From: Acanthaster planci
Lineage: Eukaryota; Echinodermata; Asteroidea; Valvatida; Acanthasteridae
NCBI RefSeq assembly: GCF_001949145.1
Contig: NW_019091416.1
Span: 1,957,817-2,021,816 of the forward strand
Direction: 5' to 3'
DNA: 64,000 nt
Part shown: piece after piece, positions 57,601-64,000 of the stretch
Position numbering within the stretch: the first letter of the stretch is position 1
How the letters are laid out: each line of letters begins with the position of its first letter
Notes under the pieces: model-generated
Told to the model about the DNA's origin: nothing
Database searches by the model: none
Seen by the model: only the letters and a program-made list of their open reading frames with translations
Translations under genes and position numbers: made by a program

Positions 57601-60600
57601 GCCTGAGATGGAGACGAAGTTGAGTATTGGAAAATGGCCCTTAGTCCAAATTTTCCATTCAAAATCTCCCTCATATTGTAATCCCTCTATTTCTGGCTCG
57701 ATGCATCAGAGAGTTTTGAAGACGGGAAGTGTTGTAAGTATTTGGTAGGTTTTATGGTCATAAGTATTCTTGAGCCTTCGAAGTTGTTTTCACTTCAGTT
57801 GTACCCAAGAGATGCCAAATTCCAAGCTAAGCTGATCATGGAATGGGCTTACAAGCATCAGGAATCTGTGAGTGTGCTTCTTCTTTTGAAGTAAAATGAC
57901 TCATCCTTTCTTTCCCTTCCCTCTTGCCATTGAGGTCATCACTGACAAGTTTATTTCAAAGTGAAAGCTCAAATAAGTATTTTTTTCAAGTTTGTTCACA
58001 TTTCCCTCTTGATACTACCCTTTGGTGTGTCTGTCGAAAATTACATGTATGTTACAATGGGAGGATTCGGGACTATATAGGGTCATCAAAAGTTGTCACA
58101 AATTTTGACCACCGCAGTGGCAAACTGCTTCTGCTGAGGTCATGGGCCATGTTTTTGCCATGGTCAGGAGTATGAGAATTCAGCTTTTTACATGTAGCTG
58201 ATTTCAGCTTTTTTGTTTAGATTTTGACCCTGAATTTCAGCTTTTTTGTACAGCTGCTGTGTACAAATGTATGGGGACTTTTTTACATAATTCAGCGTTT
58301 TGCTAGCTGTTTTCAGCTTTAATTTTAAGTGGCCGCTCACAACTGGTACCCCTGCATGGTTCATACCTGTTGAATAGCAACTCAGTCCATGCAGATGCTC
58401 TGCCATTTACAGTGCCTGTGGTACATAGCCCATACCACACACCATGTACTGTATATGTAGGCCTGCTTCAACTTCTCCCAGGATGAACATATTGTCTGTG
58501 TTGCCTTCTAACATTCTTAAGAGCACAGTTTCAAACCAGCCATTACGCTGTGTACGTTTCTTTTCACTAGGTGGTGCAGTGGCTAGCCCCTGCAGGTGTG
58601 AAGAGCACCATCATGGCTACCCAGTTGGACAGTTCTCCTGTTGTGGTTCTGTTCACCCGTCATCATCGACGGCAAGGTCTGCTGAATGATTTTTATATGG
58701 TGAGTGCAAAGTCTGTGGTGAAGTATCACAGTCTACATGGAGCTAATAGTTGATTACAGTAGCCTTGCGGTCCGTTGCATTGAACTCAAAGTTCTAATCC
58801 AGCACCTTGGGTTGTATGTGTCCATGGGCAAGATATTTTACTCTAGACTGTGGATCCTCTGTTTTATCCCATGAGTAATTGTCCCGTTGTACTGGCTGAA
58901 TTGATAATATTGTTGCAGATTGAACTGACTATTTTTCACATACACCGTCTTTCTTTCTTTCCGCATCCACTTTTTACAATTCTTGAAGTGAGCTTCATGT
59001 TCGTGATAAATGAACCTGATCAATTTTCAAACCTTCATCTGGCACTAGACCCCATTGAGAAATTCAATTCATTAGTGTTCCAGTTAACGTTCCTAATTTT
59101 AAGCGCTTATGCACAAAACTTTAACCTTTCTAACTGTCTTGTTTGTTTTTATCCACAGTTTAAAAAAGTTGCTTTGGACTACTACAATTGCAACAACTCC
59201 AGGCTGATCCAGAGGCTAATCAGTGCAATCAACAGTGCTAGAAAACCAACTCCTGACAATTGCAATGAAGCAGATGATCGTAGTGATAGTGCGCCTTCTG
59301 TGTGCGAGTGTTGCCAGACGCTAGCCGATCCGCCATTAACCACGACCATGTCCCACGGACGCAACGTCTGTCAGGTCTGCGAGCACTCGACCACGCTCCA
59401 CCCGAGCCCTTGCAGCCCAGCCCTGCCGCACAGCCAAGCGACGTGGACGAAGCTGATCGTCCATGGAAAGTCGTCACTGGCCCCAAACAGCTGCCTCCAT
59501 TTGAATTACTATTATAGTCCTTACAGCCAGTACCAGCTATGCTGTAAACAGTGCGACATTGCACCCGGTCATTTGTACAGCCAAAGTGAACGTTGTGCCG
59601 TCCCCGATTCTAACTCTGGAAGGTCGGCGATCAATTCAGTCTGTCAAGGAGTTTTAAGCAGAACTGACTGCAACAGCAAGTGCCAGGAATCCTCCCGGGG
59701 AACCAAAACTTCCAACGCAAATTCAAACCAAAATTCTCATTGCAGGAGGACGTTGGAATCAAAAGAGAATGTCTTTCACCCATACTTGGGCCCTTTCACG
59801 GGGCTGGGATGTAGGACCAACAGAACGGTGAATTTCTTTGCCATGAGGTCTGAATACTTTTGGCAGTTTGCAGAGCAATTAGGGGCATCTGCTAGAAGTG
59901 GCTTCCAGGCACCCGGAAAAAGGACAGCCATAGTCTTGCTGGATATTGAGGTATGACGGGCATTTAACATCTGAGGAATTTTGGGACTGCCTTGTGTGGT
60001 GCCATGGTATACCTCAGCTGTCTCGGTGCTGGAATGTTACATTATGGCACTGTAAATTTAAACACGGGCAAACCACCGCAGTCATCAGTATAGATCTGTT
60101 GCTATGACATACACTGTACATGTACTTCAGTGTACCATATGACTTGGGTCCAATTTTATGGTGCTAATAAGCACACGATTTTATGCCAACAGAGGCTTTG
60201 CGTATTTTGTGGCGACTGTAAGCAGTGAGGATAGTAAAAGGCATGCTAATGTCAGGGGAAAAATTTGCTTAGCGCAGTGATATAACAGTGGAAATCTCTG
60301 TGAGCGCACTCATGCAGTTTGTGCTACACACAGCAACTGTGAAATGTTTGCCATGAAATACACTTACTGCTAAGCCAGTTTTTTGTTATGGTTGGCAAAA
60401 ACATTTACTTAACAGTAAGCAGTGCCATGAAATTGGGTCCTTGTTAGAACCCATGGTACAGAATAATGCAGGCACCGGAATTAGAAGAAGCCATTATTAT
60501 GGTAGCACCGTACTTGTTTGGAGGAAGTATGTATGTGTTACGGCCTGTTTGTTTCACACCGATCTGAATCTCGATCAGTGATCCTAACACCGGTTCACAC

Positions 60601-63318
60601 CATCCTCTATGCAGGTTTTTATTGTCCATAAAGGAACGACGGATCACTGATCATGATCCAGATCCATGTGAAACAAACACAGCCTAAAATTCCCCTCAAT
60701 CAAATCAGCAAAGAGGATGTTGCCACTTGCTAAAATGCACATGTGAGTGTGAAATTTCAGAGCATGTACATCATGTGAGTGCGGTGTAACCATAGCAGTG
60801 ACAGTTAGACCAGTGTACACAATGCCAACACTCTTGCTTTCTGAATAGTTTGTAGGGCAAACAAGTATGTTTATTCTGTATGTGTGACCAATCAGGAAAG
60901 GATAGCGAATAGAATCCAGTGGAATAAAGGTTAAAATCTGTAGGGTTGTAGAGCACGAACGTGAAATGATCAGTACTTTACATTCAAACTGCTGCAAAGC
61001 ATGTAAGGTTCTTGCCCAGCTTGTCCCGTATTTCCACAAATACTGCACAGGTTTGGTTGCAAGACATGTTCCAAAGGGGGATGCATCATTGAAACTTAAT
61101 CTGCTCACATGCACGGTTGTGCTTGATTTTTGGACGGAATGCCTGCCTGATGTGCCAACAAGTCCTTTGATCACCCCTTACATCGTTTTATGCAAGTTGT
61201 GGTATTGATGAATGCAGGAGCTGTCCATGTACATGTACAAAATATTGACTTTTTAGGCCTCCTCCCTGTTCACTTTGCATGTATGTATGTGTTGGCTCCA
61301 CCCCCAACACCTGCCTTTATCATGCACGTACACATTCTTTATTGCCTTTGACTTGTCATCAGACTTGTGGCTCTGGTAGTGGTTGAGATCTACATGTACA
61401 TGGTGGGGAAAAAAAGGGCATGTTTTACGATCGATTAATGATGCATAAAAGCTGGTTTAGGTACAGGTAGGTATAAATAGGAGAAAGGGCATAAATTTGA
61501 TGCCATGCATATACATGTATGCAGAGCAAAACAATGTTTATCAAAAGCAAGTTTATTGCTCTGCGTAAGGATGTTTGGCCATTGATTCCCCGTGTCAGGC
61601 CTCGACGTTAACGGTTGTCCAATTGCCCGGGACATGTAATTTCTTCTTTCGGGCAAGTAAAAATTAAGGACAAGTTGCCCGAAGGACAGGTACATGTACT
61701 TTTTTCTTGAAATAAAAGTGTTTGTTTTTCGTGGCCAAGTATAGCAGTCAGCAAATAACCTTTTATTTGTTTTTTCCTCTTCACAAAAGCTTATAACTTG
61801 TGTGTGTATAAAGCATGCTGTGCATGTATCAGGGCACCTTTCCACACTAGGGAAATTGCGCATACAAATAAACTGTAAAATTCCCTTGGGTATTGGCATT
61901 GGTTTTTGCACGTGTGGCGCAGTGGAGCTGTGAAGGCCGGAGCTCGGAGACTGTTTTACATGTGGCTGTGACTTAAACATTAGTGAATTTTGCCTGGTAC
62001 TCGTGTGTGCACTTTTTGCATATATGACACCAGGCAAAATCGTCAAGTGGTTAAGAAATAGCCGTTGCCTGAACTTGTATGGATGATGGGAGTGATGTAC
62101 GGTACATGAATATATTCATGTCATGTGGTTGGCGTAGCAATTTCATCAATGGTGATTGGTTGAAGGAAGAAAATGTCCCAGGAAGCAATGAGTAACTAAA
62201 CCAGGGTTTGGGCAAATGAAATCTTACGGTGGGTAAGTAAATTTCCAAGTAGTTAAAAAAATTAATGTTGAGGCCTGCCCCGTGTGTAAGGTGTACTCAG
62301 TGCCAACAATCCCCACCTCCCTCCCACATACTTTATGGACAGACCCTAATGATTTGGAGAAACTTGTCATCAAAAAACAAAACAACAACAAAGAAGAAAC
62401 TGGATTGTACAATTCTTTCAACTTGGATTTCCTTTTTTCCAGGCAGAACAGCAGCACCTCCTGGCTGGGGAAATCACGGCTTCTGCAATTAAAAATTTTA
62501 TATTCAATTATACAACCTCAAATCTTACGCGGCACCTCCGCTCTGCCAATGCACCTTCTGCCTGCAGCCAGATGACCGGAGTCTGTGTACAGGAAGTGGT
62601 GTCGTCCACGTTTGAAGAGCTGGTCTTAGACAGCACCAAAGTGAGTGCGTCACTGAGCTCTGTGTCAAACACTGGAGCTTTTGTGTCTATTTGTTCTATG
62701 CAGAAACTGTTGAGGGCGCTGTTTAGTCCGAGCACGGACTCTCCTGATCTCAAAGCAGTGATAGTTGTATGCTGTTTCATGGGCCTCATTAATTAAACTT
62801 TAACAATTTAACAAAAAACGTGGAGGGAAACCGACAAGGTGCTTACCTATTAATTATGAAAATTAACAAATTAATTGAGTGAAGCAACATTTGAACCTAT
62901 GACCTTCAGAATACCATAGCAGTGCTCTATCAACTGAGCTGCATTGCCCTGTGTCAGTGGTTCTTCCAATCTGTCATTTTCTCGGGGGCGGCTAATCAGA
63001 AGCCATGATTCATGCAAATGTAAGGGAATGTGCACTTAGACGTGAATTGCAGATCACCAAGTAAACATGGTGAAAGGAACATCCCTGAATGTTAGCTTGT
63101 CAGGTTCCCAATGACCTCTTGTTATTCATCTTAAGAAATCGGAGATCGAGTATTGTATTGCAAATAATTATTAGTATGTTCAGTGTAATTTTTGTATTTG
63201 CGTAGGATGTATTGCTACTGTACTATGCGCCATGGTGTGGCTTCTGTAGCAGGACGCACCATCTGTACCTCATGTTGGCAAAAGTCTTCCAGCATTCCAC
63301 CAATCTACTGATTTCTAG
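51676..63318 (+). CDS. TXNDC11: Thioredoxin domain-containing protein 11, 3' end outside window
   Basis: Nine exons in phase: 51676-51935, 53354-53567, 56325-56555, 56924-57130, 57799-57867, 58571-58699, 59159-59950, 62443-62640, 63206-63318, about 737 residues. The C-terminal coiled coil is beyond the edge. One membrane segment is at about 67-83 (VFSLLFVAFLCLVVAKY). The first thioredoxin domain is at about 105-240, with YYAHWDGNSRD at the active-site position and FVAVNCWWLHGSC. A cysteine-rich middle in exon 7 has CECC, CQVC and CCKQC, then FTGLGCRTNRTVN. The last thioredoxin domain has LLLYYAPWCGFC (Cys711, Cys714). In vertebrates it is an ER membrane oxidoreductase that binds DUOX enzymes and partners EDEM mannosidases in ER-associated degradation. 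An in-frame TGA at 51619 makes 51676 the first ATG. Confidence 0.93.
53141..53344 (+). repeat. Two-copy tandem duplication at TXNDC11 exon 2 acceptor
   Basis: Units starting CAGTAGATAATGAAATAAT at 53141 and 53244 are about 103 bp long and almost identical. The second unit runs into the T-rich tract and CAG acceptor of exon 2 (53354). Confidence 0.9.
54137..54345 (+). repeat. Second two-copy tandem duplication in TXNDC11 intron 2
   Basis: Two adjacent units of about 104 bp share GACAAAATATTTA, TTCTTGTGCAAAAT, GAAATTCCA/AAATTCCA and TTACCAAGGGT. They are more diverged than the pair at 53141-53344. Non-coding. Confidence 0.8.
55747..56146. other. Assembly gap (400 N)
   Basis: A run of 400 Ns, a round number that suggests an estimated or default gap size. 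It lies within TXNDC11 intron 2. Exons 2 and 3 join in phase without it, so no coding exon need be missing. Confidence 0.95.
60543..60684. mobile_element. Small MITE in TXNDC11 intron 7
   Basis: The inverted ends carry TGTTTGTTTCACA and GATCAGTGATCC in both arms, in a unit of about 142 bp. The intron 59951-62442 holds no other recognisable feature and no coding exon. Confidence 0.7.
62880..62950 (-). repeat. tRNA-like pseudogene or SINE head
   Basis: On the minus strand it has an A box (CAGCTCAGTTGATAGAGCA) and a B box (GGTTCAAAT), spaced as in a tRNA with AGGTCAT before the T arm. The acceptor and T stems do not pair (GTTGC follows the B box), so it is not a functional tRNA. Lies in TXNDC11 intron 8. 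Confidence 0.6.
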
Positions 63319-64000
63319 GTAAGTAAAGGGGTCAAAGTTTACCTTTACTTGCGGGCTATTTACCCATGCTGGTTTGTTACAGGACGGCTTGAACATTTCC
63401 TTGTTGGATAGTCAGGATCCAAAACCAGCTAGTGCACCATTGTCCTTTATATGTTGTTTGTCATATAAAGTACACACCGGTATGGTGTGAAGTCAGGTTT
63501 CCAATCTCCCCAACTGGTTGGCAGGTTTTCTTGCTTGACTTGTGCCTGCCATTCTGAAGAAAGATCTGCCGATGTATGCATATCTTTTTTCAGTACTGAA
63601 TCTCTGTTCAAAGAAATACTAAGGATTATGGGTAGTCAAAGCATGGGCACAAATATGCAGTCTATGCAGTGTTGATAACCTTTACGCATGATGTCTTTTG
63701 TTGGCATCCAATCAAGACGCACTGTTCTGGCCTTGTACGTTCATAAGAGCTCTGTGAAATTGGCCTGTAGACTGTTCTTATGTTGTCTGCTATTCATGTG
63801 GATGGCTAGAGTTTGCAGAAATGTCACTCTTGGTTGATGTCAGATTTTATCTCAAAATGCACATATTTTGATTACTTTTAAAGCGGGTCTTTTTCATTTT
63901 GCTTTGATCCTAAGTGCATTACTGTTGCTTTTGTACTGTTGACCAGGCAAAACAATGACTGACATCAATGGAGTAGATCCCATAGAAGTACACTCATTTC
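63319..64000 (+). other. TXNDC11 intron 9, running off the right edge
   Basis: Exon 9 ends in phase 2. A CAG at about 63946-63948 could be an acceptor, but the frame that follows meets TGA after four codons. The next exon is therefore probably beyond base 64000. Nothing else recognised. Confidence 0.5.

Noticed and set aside
58850-59158. Extension of the TXNDC11 exon 7 frame upstream by about 100 codons
   Set aside because: A good polypyrimidine tract and CAG precede 59159, phase matches exon 6 and the extension has no family similarity; it is open by chance.
62880-62950. Functional tRNA gene on the minus strand
   Set aside because: A and B boxes are present but the T stem and acceptor stem do not pair.
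63946-64000. Possible TXNDC11 exon 10 after a CAG at 63946
   Set aside because: In the required phase the frame meets TGA after four codons and does not resemble the family sequence after the WCGFC domain.

Overview
The window is a stretch of animal nuclear DNA. It holds six spliced protein-coding genes with GT-AG introns of about 0.1 to 6 kb, tRNA-derived SINE fragments, many foldback/MITE elements, frequent TACATGTA palindromes, two isolated N calls and one 400-base assembly gap. All six proteins read as one-to-one orthologues of vertebrate genes. With this repeat style I infer a marine invertebrate deuterostome (echinoderm, hemichordate or cephalochordate); the species cannot be decided from the sequence.

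Layout, left to right. (1) About 1-8.4 kb, minus strand: ENDOV (endonuclease V), with its 3' end beyond the left edge. Its first intron contains a very large inverted repeat of about 1.26 kb. (2) 8.6-11.0 kb, plus: DNAL4, an axonemal dynein light chain, head-to-head with ENDOV and followed by a long 3' UTR. (3) 13.8-16.6 kb, minus: an LRRC14-like leucine-rich-repeat protein, tail-to-tail with DNAL4. (4) 16.6-21.7 kb: a repeat-rich intergenic stretch with a foldback element, a duplicated block of about 0.5 kb carrying a 35-bp perfect hairpin, and a GC-rich minisatellite. (5) 21.7-32.7 kb, plus: a TMEM130-like PKD-domain membrane protein in seven exons. (6) 32.7-40.0 kb: no coding gene seen, but a SINE, a piggyBac-like MITE and two hAT-like foldback elements with 8-bp target duplications. 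(7) 40.0-50.2 kb, minus: FBXW10, with an F-box, WD40 repeats and a long basic tail, in nine exons. (8) 51.7 kb to the right edge, plus: TXNDC11, an ER membrane thioredoxin-domain protein. Nine exons are visible and the 3' end is outside the window.

The genes do not form a pathway. Two pairs are divergent (ENDOV/DNAL4 about 180 bp apart between start codons, FBXW10/TXNDC11 about 1.46 kb apart) and may share promoter regions. No RNA gene I would call functional, and no CRISPR or prokaryotic feature, is present. The most informative observations are a frame-shifting 40-nt ENDOV exon that carries a catalytic aspartate, the loss of all cysteines in the first thioredoxin motif of TXNDC11, a 103-bp tandem duplication at a TXNDC11 splice acceptor, and several foldback families whose target-site duplications can be read directly. 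I worked by eye; all exon boundaries rest on splice signals, phase agreement and recalled vertebrate family alignments, not on transcripts.
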